Positions 41,467 through 53,910 of a stretch of 64,000 bases of DNA are shown in pieces. A program made the translations under genes and the position numbers. Position 1 is the first letter of the stretch. The number at the start of each line of letters is the position of its first letter. Origin of the DNA: Aeromonas diversa CDC 2478-85 (GTDB lineage Bacteria > Pseudomonadota > Gammaproteobacteria > Enterobacterales > Aeromonadaceae); contig NZ_CDCE01000027.1 of the NCBI RefSeq assembly GCF_000819805.1, positions 99,847 to 163,846 of the forward strand, read 5' to 3'. The notes under the pieces were generated by a model, which saw only the letters and a program-made list of their open reading frames with translations, was not told where the DNA came from and did not search any database.

Positions 41467-42834
41467 GTGACTGCTTCGCTATGGCAGCAGTGCCTTAACC
41501 GGCTGCAAGATGAGTTGCCCTCGGCAGAATTCAGCATGTGGATCCGGCCGCTACAAGCGGAGTTGAGTGAAGATACTCTGACCCTGTATGCCCCGAATCG
41601 CTTCGTGCTCGACTGGGTGCGAGACAAGTATCTGATCCGCGTTAATGGCATCATCAAGGAGCTGTGCGGCGTCGACGGTCCAGCCTTGCGCTTCGACATC
41701 GGCAGTCGCACCAATCCGGTGGTGACCCGTGCCCCCGTACGGGGCGCGGCGCCTGTGCATAACCCACAGAAGAGCTGGGATAACAAGCCGGAAGCCAAGC
41801 CCGAGCCCAATCACAAGAGCAACACCAACGTTAACTATACCTTCGACAACTTTGTCGAGGGTAAGTCGAACCAGTTGGCCCGTGCGGCGGCCCGCCAGGT
41901 GGCGGATAACCCGGGTGGCGCCTACAACCCGCTGTTCCTCTATGGGGGGACCGGTCTCGGTAAGACTCACCTGCTCCATGCGGTGGGTAACGCCATCAAA
42001 GACCGCAAGCAGGATGCCAAGGTCATCTACATGCACTCCGAGCGGTTCGTGCAGGACATGGTGAAGGCGCTGCAGAACAACGCCATCGAGGAGTTCAAGC
42101 GCTACTACCGCAGTGTGGACGCCCTGCTCATCGATGACATTCAGTTCTTCGCCAACAAGGAGCGCTCCCAGGAGGAGTTCTTCCACACCTTCAACGCCCT
42201 GCTCGAAGGCAATCAGCAGATCATTCTCACCTCCGATCGTTATCCCAAGGAGATCGACGGGGTGGAGGACAGACTCAAGTCCCGCTTTGGCTGGGGCCTG
42301 ACCGTGGCGATCGAGCCGCCTGAGCTGGAGACCCGGGTCGCGATCCTGATGCGCAAGGCCGAAGAGAACAAGATCCATCTTCCCGACGAGGTGGCCTTCT
42401 TCATCGCCAAGCGCCTGCGCTCCAACGTGCGTGAATTGGAAGGGGCCCTCAACCGGGTCATCGCCAACGCCAACTTCACCGGCCGCGCCATCAACATCGA
42501 CTTCGTGCGCGAGGCCCTGCGCGATCTGCTGGCCCTGCAAGAGAAGCTGGTCACCATCGACAACATCCAGAAGACGGTGGCCGAGTACTACAAGATCAAG
42601 GTGGCGGACCTGCTCTCCAAGCGCCGCTCCCGCTCGGTGGCGCGCCCGCGTCAGCTCGCCATGGCCCTGGCCAAGGAACTGACCAACCACAGCCTGCCCG
42701 AGATCGGCGACGCCTTCGGTGGCCGTGACCACACCACAGTGCTGCACGCCTGTCGCAAGATAGAGCAGCTGCGTGAAGAGAGTCACGACATCAAGGAAGA
42801 CTACTCCAACCTGATCCGCACCCTCTCTTCCTGA
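41467..42834 (+). CDS. dnaA: Chromosomal replication initiator DnaA
   Basis: DnaA is the AAA+ initiator that binds the 9-mer boxes and unwinds oriC. It has 455 residues, starting at GTG 41467 after a GGGAG ribosome site. Domain I opens [22 protein letters not shown]. Domain III has Walker [10 protein letters not shown] near residue 165 and Walker [11 protein letters not shown]. Domain IV ends with the DNA-reading motif [15 protein letters not shown]. It leads the dnaA-dnaN-recF-gyrB operon. oriC lies about 14 kb to the left rather than next to dnaA. Confidence 0.99.
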   Translation: MTASLWQQCLNRLQDELPSAEFSMWIRPLQAELSEDTLTLYAPNRFVLDWVRDKYLIRVNGIIKELCGVDGPALRFDIGSRTNPVVTRAPVRGAAPVHNPQKSWDNKPEAKPEPNHKSNTNVNYTFDNFVEGKSNQLARAAARQVADNPGGAYNPLFLYGGTGLGKTHLLHAVGNAIKDRKQDAKVIYMHSERFVQDMVKALQNNAIEEFKRYYRSVDALLIDDIQFFANKERSQEEFFHTFNALLEGNQQIILTSDRYPKEIDGVEDRLKSRFGWGLTVAIEPPELETRVAILMRKAEENKIHLPDEVAFFIAKRLRSNVRELEGALNRVIANANFTGRAINIDFVREALRDLLALQEKLVTIDNIQKTVAEYYKIKVADLLSKRRSRSVARPRQLAMALAKELTNHSLPEIGDAFGGRDHTTVLHACRKIEQLREESHDIKEDYSNLIRTLSS

Positions 42835-42849
42835 TAACGGAGAACACAG

Positions 42850-43953
42850 ATGCAGCTCGAAATTAGCCGTGAGGCCCTGTTACGTCCCCTGCAACTGGTG
42901 TCCGGCGCCCTCGGTGGCCGACCGACCCTGCCCATTCTTGGCAACGTCCTGATTGATGTGAGTAATGGCTCACTTTCGCTGACGGGTACGGACCTTGAGG
43001 TGGAGATGGTCGGTCAGGTACCCCTGCTCGGCGCGAGTCAAGACGGTCGCACCACTGTGCCGGCGCGCAAGCTGTTGGATATCTGCCGTGGCCTGCCGGA
43101 AGGGGCCGACATTCACCTCACTACCGAGGGGGAGCGCCTCATCATCCGTTCCGGACGCTCCCGCTTTAACCTTTCTACCCTGCCGGCCAGCGAGTACCCG
43201 AACATCGAGGACTGGGAATCCGTGCTCGAGTTCGACATCAGCCAGCTGGAGCTCAAGCGCCTCATCGAGGCGACCCAGTTCTCCATGGCCAGCCAGGACG
43301 TGCGCTACTACCTCAACGGCATGCTGTTCGAGACCGAGGGTCTGGGGCTGCGTACCGTCGCCACCGACGGTCACCGTCTGGCTACTTGTCGCCGCGAAGT
43401 GGTGCAAGATGCGCTGCCCGATCATCAGGTCATACTGCCGCGCAAGGGGGTGCTGGAGCTGGTGCGCCTGCTCGAGGCCGAAGAGAAGCCGGTTCGCCTG
43501 CAGATCGGTCGCAGTAACCTGCGCGCCGTGCTGGATGGCTTTATCTACACCTCCAAGCTGGTGGACGGCCGTTTCCCCGACTGGCGTCGGGTCATCCCGC
43601 GCGGTAACGACAAGGCGTTGATCTCGGGTCGTGAAGATCTGCGTCAGGCCTTCGCTCGTGCCGCCATCCTCTCCAACGAGAAGTTCCGGGGTGTGCGCCT
43701 GAACCTGCAGGAGAACCTGCTGCGTATCACCGCCAACAACCCGGAGCAAGAGGAGGCCGAGGAGTTGCTCGACGTCCAGTACCCTGCGGGCGAGCTGGAG
43801 ATCGGCTTCAACGTCTCTTATGTGCTCGACGTGCTGAATACGTTAAAATGCGAGCAAATCCGGATCAGCCTGGGTGACTCCATCAGCAGCGCCATCATCG
43901 AGGATCTGGAGAGTCAGGACGCCCAGTACATCGTCATGCCGATGCGGATCTAG
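42850..43953 (+). CDS. dnaN: DNA polymerase III beta sliding clamp
   Basis: DnaN is the ring-shaped processivity clamp. It has 367 residues, close to the E. coli 366, with three repeated clamp domains. Family segments include the start MQLEISREALLRPLQLVSGAL, GLRTVATDGHRLA in the second domain and the C-terminal YIVMPMRI that forms the partner-binding groove. GGAG lies seven bases before ATG 42850. Confidence 0.99.
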   Translation: MQLEISREALLRPLQLVSGALGGRPTLPILGNVLIDVSNGSLSLTGTDLEVEMVGQVPLLGASQDGRTTVPARKLLDICRGLPEGADIHLTTEGERLIIRSGRSRFNLSTLPASEYPNIEDWESVLEFDISQLELKRLIEATQFSMASQDVRYYLNGMLFETEGLGLRTVATDGHRLATCRREVVQDALPDHQVILPRKGVLELVRLLEAEEKPVRLQIGRSNLRAVLDGFIYTSKLVDGRFPDWRRVIPRGNDKALISGREDLRQAFARAAILSNEKFRGVRLNLQENLLRITANNPEQEEAEELLDVQYPAGELEIGFNVSYVLDVLNTLKCEQIRISLGDSISSAIIEDLESQDAQYIVMPMRI

Positions 43954-43955
43954 TC

Positions 43956-47464
<3,509 letters not shown>

Positions 47465-47487
47465 TCGTCCGATACGCCAAGCATGAG

Positions 47488-47519
47488 AAAGCCGGTCCCT
47501 GTGACCGGCTTTTGTTTTT
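47488..47519 (+). terminator. Intrinsic terminator of the dnaA-gyrB operon
   Basis: A 10-base stem AAAGCCGGTC (47488-47497) pairs with GACCGGCTTT (47503-47512) and runs into TTTTGTTTTT, 23 bases after gyrB. Confidence 0.95.
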
Positions 47520-47527
47520 GGTGGGCA

Positions 47528-47543
47528 CGTTCCACGTGAAACG
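47528..47543. promoter_or_regulatory. parS-like site 2 (CGTTCCACGTGAAACG)
   Basis: This is a near-palindromic parS match, with one half TTCCAC and the other GTGAAAC, just after the gyrB terminator in intergenic DNA. Confidence 0.75.
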
Positions 47544-47563
47544 CGACGTGGTTCAGGAATGCA

Positions 47564-48514
47564 TCAACCACCACGAAAGGTGCGGCGCCACTCGCCGGGG
47601 GAGACGCCGAAGCGGGCCCGGAAGTGGTGGCGCAGGGAGGCCGCACTGCCAAAGCCGGTCAGTTCGGCGATGCGTTCAACTCCGTGCTGGCTGCTCTCCA
47701 GCAGCTCCTGACTGCGTCGCAACCGCTCTGCCTGCAACCAGGCGCCGACCGACAGGCCGGTTGCTTGCTGGAAGTGGCGGGTGAAGGTGCGTCGGCTCAT
47801 CAGGCTGTGCGCCGCCAGGCTGTCGATGGGATGAGGGTCGGCCAGGTGCCGACGCAGGTGATCGAGCAGTTGGTTGATGCGGACGTCGCGGGTGGAGGCG
47901 GGCACCGGCTGTTCGATGAACTGGGCCTGGCCGCCGTCCCTGTGAGGTGGCACCACCAGGCGTCGGGCGACCCGGTTGGCAAGAGCGCCGCCATGCACCT
48001 GGCGTAGCAGGTAGAGACAACAGTCCAGCCCGGCGGCGGTGCCGGCCGAGGTGACGAGGCGCCCATCGTCCACGTAGAGGGCGTTGGTGTCGAGGCTAAC
48101 GGTGGGGAAGCGCCGTACGAAGTCGTGCTCCAGCTCCCAATGGGTGGCGGCGCGGCGCCCGTCGAGCAGGCCGGTGTGGGCCAGCACATAGGTGCCGAGG
48201 CACAGGCCAACCAGGGTGGCACCGCGGGCGTGGGCGCGCACCAGGGCGTCGAGCAGGGGGGCCGGGGGCCGCTCGGCGGGATCGCGCCAGTGGGGCACTA
48301 TGACGATGTCGGCGTCATTGAGTCCCTCCAGTCCGAAGGGGGTGGCGAGGCTAAAACCCTGGGCCGAGCCGGGCAGACCTTGCTCGCCGGCACACAGGCG
48401 CAAGGTAAACAAGGGCTGGCCCGGCAACACGTCGCCAAATACCAGACAGGGTACCGACAGGTGGAAGGGGCTGAAATGGCCGCAAGCCACCACGGCGACG
48501 ACGGGAATGGACAT
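47564..48514 (-). CDS. GlxA/FtrA-family regulator (DJ-1-like domain plus AraC helix-turn-helix)
   Basis: This is a transcription regulator of 316 residues. The N-terminal half is a DJ-1/PfpI-type domain (VVAVVACGHFSPFHLS, VGLCLGTYVLAHTGLLDGRRATH-like segment with the elbow cysteine). The C-terminal hundred residues form two AraC helix-turn-helix units (SRRTFTRHFQQATGLSVGAWL and ERIAELTGFGSAASLRHHFRARFG). ATG 48514 follows GAGG by five bases; an upstream GTG at 48520 is less likely. It is 31 bases after the metallo-hydrolase gene on the same strand, so the two probably form an operon. The inducer is unknown. Confidence 0.9.
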   Translation of the reverse strand: MSIPVVAVVACGHFSPFHLSVPCLVFGDVLPGQPLFTLRLCAGEQGLPGSAQGFSLATPFGLEGLNDADIVIVPHWRDPAERPPAPLLDALVRAHARGATLVGLCLGTYVLAHTGLLDGRRAATHWELEHDFVRRFPTVSLDTNALYVDDGRLVTSAGTAAGLDCCLYLLRQVHGGALANRVARRLVVPPHRDGGQAQFIEQPVPASTRDVRINQLLDHLRRHLADPHPIDSLAAHSLMSRRTFTRHFQQATGLSVGAWLQAERLRRSQELLESSQHGVERIAELTGFGSAASLRHHFRARFGVSPGEWRRTFRGG

Positions 48515-48545
48515 GGGCACCTCACTGCTCAGGATCGTAGCGCCA

Positions 48546-49358
48546 TCATAAACGCGGCGACGGGGTGTGGGCCACGGGCGCGGTGGCCGGGAAGGTCAGG
48601 CTCTCCCCGTCTTGGGGGATTCGCACCCGATCCTGCATGCCGTGGGCGGTCAGGGTATCGCGCAGGGCTGCCCGGCTCAGGGTGGCGTGATTGACTGCCT
48701 CCATGTGGCTGGCGATGAGGGTGGCCTGTGGGGCAGCGTGGCACACGGCTAACACATCATCGCTGCCCATGATGATGCGCCCCAGCTCCGGAAACTGGGC
48801 GTCGCCACAGTTGAGCACCACCACATCAGGGGTGTGGGTGGCGAGGGCCTCGGCCACCGCCGGGTGCCAGACGGTATCACCCGCCAGGTAGAGAGTCGGT
48901 TCGTCCGGGTGGCTGAAGACCACGCCGCACACCTCGCCGAGGCGTGTCCCGAGCGCCGCCATCACCACCTCGCCACCGTGCTGGCCGCCGGTACGGTGCA
49001 AATGGATATCGCCGAACCCTGCCACCCGATCGAGGCGGCGCACGTCGCGAAAGCCCTCAGCCACAAACCCGGCGGCGTCGTCGGCGTGCTGGGCAAACAG
49101 GGGGAGATCCTTGGGCAAGCGGCGGCTGGCGGTCTCGTCCCAGTGATCCGGGTGGCGGTGGGTGACCAGGATGGCATCGACCCGGGTGAGGGTGTCGAGT
49201 GGCAGGGGCAGGTCGACCAAGGGATTGCGCAGGTGGCTGTTGGCGGTGCCGGCGAAGCCGGGGAAGCTGCCCCGTTCGCTCAGCATGGGGTCGATCAGAA
49301 AGCGCTGACCGGCGTAGTCGATGAGCAGGGTGGCGTTACGAACCTGGGTGATCTTCAT
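48546..49358 (-). CDS. MBL-fold metallo-hydrolase
   Basis: This is a cytoplasmic metallo-beta-lactamase-fold hydrolase of 270 residues, closest in style to the UlaG-like group. The metal motif HxHxDH appears as VTHRHPDHWDE near residue 67, and further ligands are expected in LYLAGDTVWH and in IASHMEAVNH. The N-terminus ITQVRNATLLIDYAGQRFLIDPML is typical of this group. It is followed by a GlxA-type regulator gene, which probably controls it. The substrate is not recognised. Confidence 0.88.
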   Translation of the reverse strand: MKITQVRNATLLIDYAGQRFLIDPMLSERGSFPGFAGTANSHLRNPLVDLPLPLDTLTRVDAILVTHRHPDHWDETASRRLPKDLPLFAQHADDAAGFVAEGFRDVRRLDRVAGFGDIHLHRTGGQHGGEVVMAALGTRLGEVCGVVFSHPDEPTLYLAGDTVWHPAVAEALATHTPDVVVLNCGDAQFPELGRIIMGSDDVLAVCHAAPQATLIASHMEAVNHATLSRAALRDTLTAHGMQDRVRIPQDGESLTFPATAPVAHTPSPRL

Positions 49359-49496
49359 GGGGGAGCCTCGAGTGTGTGTAGTGAGGCTCCAGTGTGCCGC
49401 CGGTGCGCCACAGGGGGTAGTGGCCTGAAGGTCGATAACCGTAAGGATTGGGCCAACGCCAACTTGCGACCAAAGTCGGCTGTTGGGAGGTGCAAA

Positions 49497-49526
49497 TTTA
49501 CATTAAGTTAACATGGCACCTTATAC
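49497..49526 (+). promoter_or_regulatory. Promoter and operator candidate for the acyl-CoA synthetase gene
   Basis: TTTACA (49497-49502), an 18-base spacer and TTATAC (49521-49526) lie 46 bases before the start codon. GGTGC (49489-49493) and GCACC (49516-49520) form an inverted repeat around the -35, a plausible operator. Confidence 0.5.
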
Positions 49527-49571
49527 GCCAGCCGTGCAGTAGGCATCTTTCCACCCAGGCAAGGAGCCAAC

Positions 49572-51245
49572 ATGACAATGCTCAGCTATCGAAAGGGGGG
49601 CGAGGAGATGCCCCTCATCGACCTCACCCTCGGCGAGCAGCTCGTCGACATCGCCCGCCGTTATCCCGACCGCCCCGCCGTGGTAGTGCGCCACCAGCAG
49701 ATCCGCTGGAGCTGGCGCGACTACCTGAGCGAGGTCGACCGGGTTGCTCGCGGCCTGCTCGCCATCGGTATCCGCCCCGGCGACCGGGTGGGGATCTGGT
49801 CCCCCAATAACATCGAGTGGTGCCTGGTGCAGTACGCCACTGCACGCATCGGCGCCATCATGGTTTGTATCAACCCGGCCTATCGGCGCAGTGAGCTGGA
49901 GTTCGCCATCAACAACGTGGGCTGCCGTGCCCTCATCTGTGCCGAGGGGTTTAAGGGCAGCGACTATCTGGCCATGTTGCAGACCCTGGCCCCCGAGCTG
50001 GAACAGTGTGCCCCCGGGGCCCTGTGCTCTGCCCTGTTGCCGAGCCTGGAGTGGGTGATCCGGCTGGGGAGTGGCGCCACGGCGGGCATGCTCAATTTCG
50101 CCGATCTGCAGGCGCGTGGCGATGCCACACCCCAGACCGAGCTGGAGCGGGTGGCCGCGACGCTCACCGCGAGCGACCCCATCAATATCCAGTTTACCTC
50201 GGGCACCACGGGCAACCCCAAGGGGGCGACCCTGACCCATAGCAACATCCTCAACAATGCCAGGCTGGTGGCCGCCGGTATGGCTTTTAGCGAGCAAGAT
50301 CGCCTCTGCATCCCGGTGCCGCTCTACCACTGTTTCGGCATGGTGCTCGGCAACCTGGTCTGCCTCAGCGTCGGCGCCTGCGCCCTGTTCCCGGCCGAGT
50401 CGTTCGATGCAGTCGAGACCCTCGCCATGGTGAGCGAGGAGCGCTGCACCGCCCTGCACGGGGTGCCGACGATGTTCATCGCCGAGCTGGCGCTGCCCGA
50501 CTTCGAGCGTTATGACCTGTCCTCCCTGCGCACCGGCATCATGGCCGGCGCACTCTGCCCGGAGCATCTGATGCGCAAGGTGCAGACCCTGCTGCACATG
50601 ACCGAGGTGACCATCGCCTACGGCCAGACCGAGTGCAGCCCGATCAACCACATGACCGCCATCGACGCGCCACTGGAGAAGCGGGTGACCACGGTGGGCA
50701 GGGTGCTGCCCCACACCGAGATCAAGCTGGTGGACCTGGAGGGCAACACAGTGCCGGTGGGCCAACGGGGGGAGATCTGCTGTCGCGGTTACAACGTCAT
50801 GCTGGGCTACTGGGAAGACCCGGCCAAGACGGCGGCCACCATAGATGATGGGGGGTGGCTGCACTCGGGGGATCTCGGCCTGATGGACGAGGAGGGTTAC
50901 GTGCAGGTGGTGGGCCGCCTCAAGGAGCTGATCATCCGCGGTGGCGAGAACATCTACCCCAAGGAGATCGAGGATCGCATCTACACCCACCCGGACGTGC
51001 AAGATGCCGCCGTGTTCGGTGTCGACAGCGATCGCTACGGGGAGGAGGTGTGCGCCTGGGTACGCCTCAAGGCCGGCGCCCTGCTCGACGAGGGGGCGCT
51101 GCGCGCCTATCTTGAGGAGCGCATTGCCTACTTCAAGGTGCCCAAATACATTCGCTTCGTCGAGGAGTACCCCATGACGGTGACCGGCAAGCTGCAGAAG
51201 TTTCGCATGAAGGAGATGATGGACGCCGAACTGGCGACCCGCTGA
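49572..51245 (+). CDS. AMP-binding acyl-CoA synthetase
   Basis: This ligase activates a carboxylic acid to its CoA thioester through an acyl-AMP. It has 557 residues. The AMP-binding signature is FTSGTTGNPKGATLTHSN near residue 207, the linker region holds YGQTECSPIN, and the adenosine site is GWLHSGDLGLMDEEGYVQVVGR. The C-terminal catalytic lysine is in MTVTGKLQKFRMKE. AAGGAG precedes ATG 49572 by seven bases. It resembles fatty-acyl-CoA synthetases used for medium-chain or branched acids; it stands alone, so the substrate is open. Confidence 0.92.
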   Translation: MTMLSYRKGGEEMPLIDLTLGEQLVDIARRYPDRPAVVVRHQQIRWSWRDYLSEVDRVARGLLAIGIRPGDRVGIWSPNNIEWCLVQYATARIGAIMVCINPAYRRSELEFAINNVGCRALICAEGFKGSDYLAMLQTLAPELEQCAPGALCSALLPSLEWVIRLGSGATAGMLNFADLQARGDATPQTELERVAATLTASDPINIQFTSGTTGNPKGATLTHSNILNNARLVAAGMAFSEQDRLCIPVPLYHCFGMVLGNLVCLSVGACALFPAESFDAVETLAMVSEERCTALHGVPTMFIAELALPDFERYDLSSLRTGIMAGALCPEHLMRKVQTLLHMTEVTIAYGQTECSPINHMTAIDAPLEKRVTTVGRVLPHTEIKLVDLEGNTVPVGQRGEICCRGYNVMLGYWEDPAKTAATIDDGGWLHSGDLGLMDEEGYVQVVGRLKELIIRGGENIYPKEIEDRIYTHPDVQDAAVFGVDSDRYGEEVCAWVRLKAGALLDEGALRAYLEERIAYFKVPKYIRFVEEYPMTVTGKLQKFRMKEMMDAELATR

Positions 51246-51253
51246 AGGACGAG

Positions 51254-51274
51254 AGAGGGCTGCGGCCCTCTTTT
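51254..51274 (+). terminator. Intrinsic terminator after the acyl-CoA synthetase gene
   Basis: AGAGGGC-TGCG-GCCCTCT is followed by TTT, eight bases after the stop codon. Confidence 0.85.
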
Positions 51275-51284
51275 GCATTCTCCC

Positions 51285-51313
51285 CTTGAAAGCCGATGAG
51301 GGCATCCCTACAT
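51285..51313 (+). promoter_or_regulatory. Sigma-32 heat-shock promoter of ibpA
   Basis: CTTGAAA (51285-51291), a 14-base spacer and CCCTACAT (51306-51313) closely follow the heat-shock consensus CTTGAAA and CCCCATNT. It lies about 95 bases before the ibpA start. Confidence 0.8.
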
Positions 51314-51383
51314 AGGTGATAAGGCCGAAATGCCCGACAGGGGTTTCGACCAGCTAGCCCGTCCAACCGGAGGGCCATCATCC

Positions 51384-51406
51384 GTTATCGCTCACATGAG
51401 GGTAAT
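51384..51406 (+). promoter_or_regulatory. ROSE-like RNA thermometer before ibpA
   Basis: The hairpin pairs GTTA-T-CGCTC (51384-51393) with GAGGGTAAT (51398-51406), leaving one bulged U and a G-G mismatch opposite the ribosome site GAGGG. TCGCT facing AGGG matches the ROSE element pattern UYGCU against the Shine-Dalgarno sequence. Confidence 0.75.
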
Positions 51407-51409
51407 AGC

Positions 51410-51823
51410 ATGCGTAATTTCGACTTTTCTCCGCTCTATCGTTCCGCCATCGGTTTTGACCGTCTCGCCAGCCTGATCGAATCGGCCGCGAGCAACGGCA
51501 ATGGCGGCTATCCCCCGTATAACATCGAGCTGCTCGGCGAGCACGACTACCGCATCACCATGGCGGTGGCCGGCTTCACCCAGGAGGAGCTCGAGATCAG
51601 CTTCCAGGAAAACCTGCTCACCGTGAAGGGGAGCAAGCAGGCTGACAGCGGCCGCAACTACCTCTATCAGGGCATCGCCGAGCGTGGCTTCGAGCGCCGC
51701 TTCCAGCTGGCCGACTATGTCCGTGTCAAGGGCGCCGACCTCAAGAATGGCCTGCTGCACGTCGACCTGGTGCGCGAAGTGCCCGAGGCGATGAAACCCC
51801 GCCGTATCGACATCAACGGCTGA
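51410..51823 (+). CDS. ibpA: Small heat-shock protein IbpA
   Basis: IbpA is an ATP-independent holdase that coats aggregates for later rescue by DnaK and ClpB. It has 137 residues, the same as E. coli IbpA, with the same start [19 protein letters not shown]. The alpha-crystallin domain runs from about 35 to 125, and the C-terminal tail has the oligomer-anchoring pattern PRRIDI. The GAGGG ribosome site is seven bases upstream and is buried in a thermometer hairpin. It is under a heat-shock promoter and is followed 72 bases later by ibpB. Confidence 0.96.
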   Translation: MRNFDFSPLYRSAIGFDRLASLIESAASNGNGGYPPYNIELLGEHDYRITMAVAGFTQEELEISFQENLLTVKGSKQADSGRNYLYQGIAERGFERRFQLADYVRVKGADLKNGLLHVDLVREVPEAMKPRRIDING

Positions 51824-51840
51824 TTATCACGACATGAACC

Positions 51841-51863
51841 GGCCGGGCGCTGCGGGCCCGGCC
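51841..51863 (+). repeat. GC-rich hairpin between ibpA and ibpB
   Basis: GGCCGGGC (51841-51848) pairs with GCCCGGCC (51856-51863) around a seven-base loop. No T run follows. It is probably the first stem of the ibpB leader or a processing or attenuation site. Confidence 0.6.
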
Positions 51864-51869
51864 ACCCCG

Positions 51870-51892
51870 ACTATTGCTTGAATGAGGATAGT
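51870..51892 (+). promoter_or_regulatory. ROSE-like RNA thermometer before ibpB
   Basis: ACTATTGCTT (51870-51879) pairs with GAGGATAGT (51884-51892) with one bulged U and a G-G mismatch. TTGCT facing AGGA is the canonical ROSE core covering the ribosome site of ibpB. Confidence 0.78.
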
Positions 51893-51895
51893 GAC

Positions 51896-52339
51896 ATGCG
51901 TATCGATTTTTCTTCCCTGTATCCCAATGTGGTTGGCTTCGAGCGGATGGCCCGCGAACTGGAAGGGCTGTTCGAACAGAAGAGCGTCGGCTGGCCTCCC
52001 TATAACATCGAGAAGCTGGAGCAGGAGCGTTACCTGATCACAGTGGCGGTGGCAGGTTTCGAGCGTGACGAGCTGCATATTGAGACCGAACAGGGCACCC
52101 TGAGCATCAAGGGGCTCAAGCGCCCGTCTGAGGAGGAGCGCCGCTTTCTCCATCAGGGCATCGCCGAGCGGGACTTCACCCTGTCGTTCAAGTTGAGCCA
52201 GCACGTGGAGGTGCAGGGGGCACGCCTCGAACATGGCCTGCTGCAGATCGAACTGGCCCGCGAGCTGCCCGAACACCTCAAGCCGCGCCAGATTGCCATT
52301 GGCAAACCCGAGCCCTTGGCATTGCCTGCTGGCGAGTGA
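51896..52339 (+). CDS. ibpB: Small heat-shock protein IbpB
   Basis: This is the second small heat-shock protein, 147 residues, expected to co-assemble with IbpA on aggregates and promote client release. The alpha-crystallin domain starts at PPYNIEKLEQERYLITVAVAGF and continues to HGLLQIELAREL. The tail has the anchoring motif QIAI. HQGIAERDFTLSFKL resembles E. coli IbpB more than IbpA. ATG 51896 follows GAGGA by seven bases within a thermometer hairpin. A strong terminator follows. Confidence 0.94.
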   Translation: MRIDFSSLYPNVVGFERMARELEGLFEQKSVGWPPYNIEKLEQERYLITVAVAGFERDELHIETEQGTLSIKGLKRPSEEERRFLHQGIAERDFTLSFKLSQHVEVQGARLEHGLLQIELARELPEHLKPRQIAIGKPEPLALPAGE

Positions 52340-52354
52340 TCGGCGTGAAAAGAG

Positions 52355-52380
52355 AAAGGCCTGCGAATGCAGGCCTTTTT
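52355..52380. terminator. Bidirectional terminator between ibpB and avtA
   Basis: A perfect 10-base stem AAAGGCCTGC (52355-52364) pairs with GCAGGCCTTT (52369-52378) around GAAT, with T runs in both directions, between convergent genes. Confidence 0.93.
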
Positions 52381-52390
52381 TGTGTCAGCG

Positions 52391-53638
52391 TCAGGCGTAG
52401 AGGGCGTTGATCTCGTCCGCCAGGATGGCGATGCCGCGGCGCACCAGGTCTTCGTTCTGGGCGTAGTTGAGGCGGATACACTCCTGGCTGTGACGCCAGT
52501 CGGGATCGTCGATGCCGGGGAAGAAGTAGTGGCCGGGGACGATCAGCAGGTTCTTCTCCTTGAGGCGTTGGTAGAGCTCGGCGCAGTGAATGGGCAAGTC
52601 TTCGAACCAGAGCCAGAGAAACAGCGCTCCCTCCGGCTTGTGAATGTGGAAGCGCGGATCGGGGATCGCCTCACGCAGCAGCTTCACCGCCAGGTTGGCC
52701 CGCTCCCGGTAGAAGGGCTTCACCACCTGCTCGCTCAGGGTAATGATGTCACCGCTCTCGATCATCGGAATTGCCATGGCCGGCCCCAGGCTGCCCGGTG
52801 CCAGGTTGATGATGCCGCTCAGGTTGGTGATGGCCTGGATGATGGGCTCCTGGGCAATCACGATGCCGCAGCGGGTGCCCGGTAGTCCCAGCTTGGAGAG
52901 GCTCATGCAGAGAATGGTGTTGGTGTTCCAGAACGGCTTCACGTCGCTGAAGATGATGCCGGGGAAGGGGACGCCGTAGGCGTTGTCGAGGAGCAGTGGA
53001 ATCCCCTTGGCACGGGCGATCTGATCCAGGTGCTCGATCTCCTCGTCGGTCAGCACGTTGCCGGTGGGGTTAGTGGGGCGCGACACGCAGATGACGCCGA
53101 TGTCATCGCCCACCTCGAGGTGCTCGAAGTCGACGTGGTACTTGAACTGCCCCTCGGGCAGCTTCTCTATGGTCGGCTTGTAGGCGACGAAGTGGTCTTC
53201 GCTCAGGGCCGAATCGGCATAACCGATGTACTCGGGGGCCAGGGGGAAGAGCACCTTCTTCTTGCGGCCATCCGGAAACTCGCCGGCCAGCAGGTTGAAG
53301 AGGTAGAAGAACGCGTTCTGGCTGCCGTTGGTCAGGGCGATGTTGCGCGCCGTGATGTCCCAGCCCAGTTCGCGGCGCAGCAGGTCTGCCAAGGCACCAA
53401 TGAAGCGATCTTTTCCCTGCGGGCCGTCGTAGTTGGCCATGGCACGCACCAGATCGCCGCTCTCCAGCAGCGCCTGCGCTTGTTGCTGGAACTGATCCAG
53501 CATGGCGGGGATGGGGGCCGGGTTGCCGCCACCGAGCATGATGGCGTCGGGGTTGGTCAGCCCCTGGTTGAGGTCATCCATCAACTGGGTGATGCCGGCG
53601 TGGCGGGTAAATTTCTCGCCGAAGCTGGAGAAGTCCAT
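52391..53638 (-). CDS. avtA: Valine-pyruvate aminotransferase
   Basis: AvtA is a fold-type I pyridoxal-phosphate aminotransferase that exchanges amino groups between valine and pyruvate, linking alanine and branched-chain amino-acid pools. It has 415 residues, close to E. coli AvtA (417). It matches strongly at FGEKFTRHAGITQLMDDLN, NIALTNGSQNAFFYLFNLLAG, VSRPTNPTGNVLTDEE and the lysine-bearing MSLSKLGLPGTRCG. ATG 53638 gives the family start; an open frame of 17 residues further upstream is not conserved. Confidence 0.96.
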   Translation of the reverse strand: MDFSSFGEKFTRHAGITQLMDDLNQGLTNPDAIMLGGGNPAPIPAMLDQFQQQAQALLESGDLVRAMANYDGPQGKDRFIGALADLLRRELGWDITARNIALTNGSQNAFFYLFNLLAGEFPDGRKKKVLFPLAPEYIGYADSALSEDHFVAYKPTIEKLPEGQFKYHVDFEHLEVGDDIGVICVSRPTNPTGNVLTDEEIEHLDQIARAKGIPLLLDNAYGVPFPGIIFSDVKPFWNTNTILCMSLSKLGLPGTRCGIVIAQEPIIQAITNLSGIINLAPGSLGPAMAIPMIESGDIITLSEQVVKPFYRERANLAVKLLREAIPDPRFHIHKPEGALFLWLWFEDLPIHCAELYQRLKEKNLLIVPGHYFFPGIDDPDWRHSQECIRLNYAQNEDLVRRGIAILADEINALYA

Positions 53639-53730
53639 GGTGAGGGGTCCGTCCTGTGTGTCGTCTGCTTTGTTATGAAAGAGATCCACCTTATCCCAGC
53701 GGTGGGGCGGGTGTCGACGGGCAAGGTGGA

Positions 53731-53746
53731 CGTTCCACGTGGAACA
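53731..53746. promoter_or_regulatory. parS-like site 3 (CGTTCCACGTGGAACA)
   Basis: One mismatch from the perfect 16-base parS palindrome; it lies in the intergenic region upstream of avtA. Confidence 0.85.
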
Positions 53747-53856
53747 GAAACTGTGAGGTGGTGAAAAAAACCACTCGGTGGTTAATGGTTAACCGTGGTG
53801 AAGAGTTATAGAACGGTGTTTGAGGTAAAGCTTAATTAAATCAAGGCGTTAACTTT

Positions 53857-53872
53857 TGGCACGAGACTTGGA
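53857..53872 (+). promoter_or_regulatory. Sigma-54-like promoter before the small exported protein gene
   Basis: TGGCACG-agac-TTGGA resembles the -24/-12 consensus TGGCACR-N4-TTGCW, with one mismatch (G for C) in the -12 element. It lies 39 bases before the start codon. Upstream, AACCAC-TCG-GTGGTT (53769-53783) and GGTTAACC (53787-53794) could be activator sites. Confidence 0.4.
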
Positions 53873-53910
53873 ATAGCCATAGGGTAATCAACCCAATGGA
53901 GATATCCAAT

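Noticed and set aside
52278..52885. Short frames overlapping the ibpB-avtA terminator
   Set aside because: They run across a strong bidirectional terminator and are antisense to avtA.
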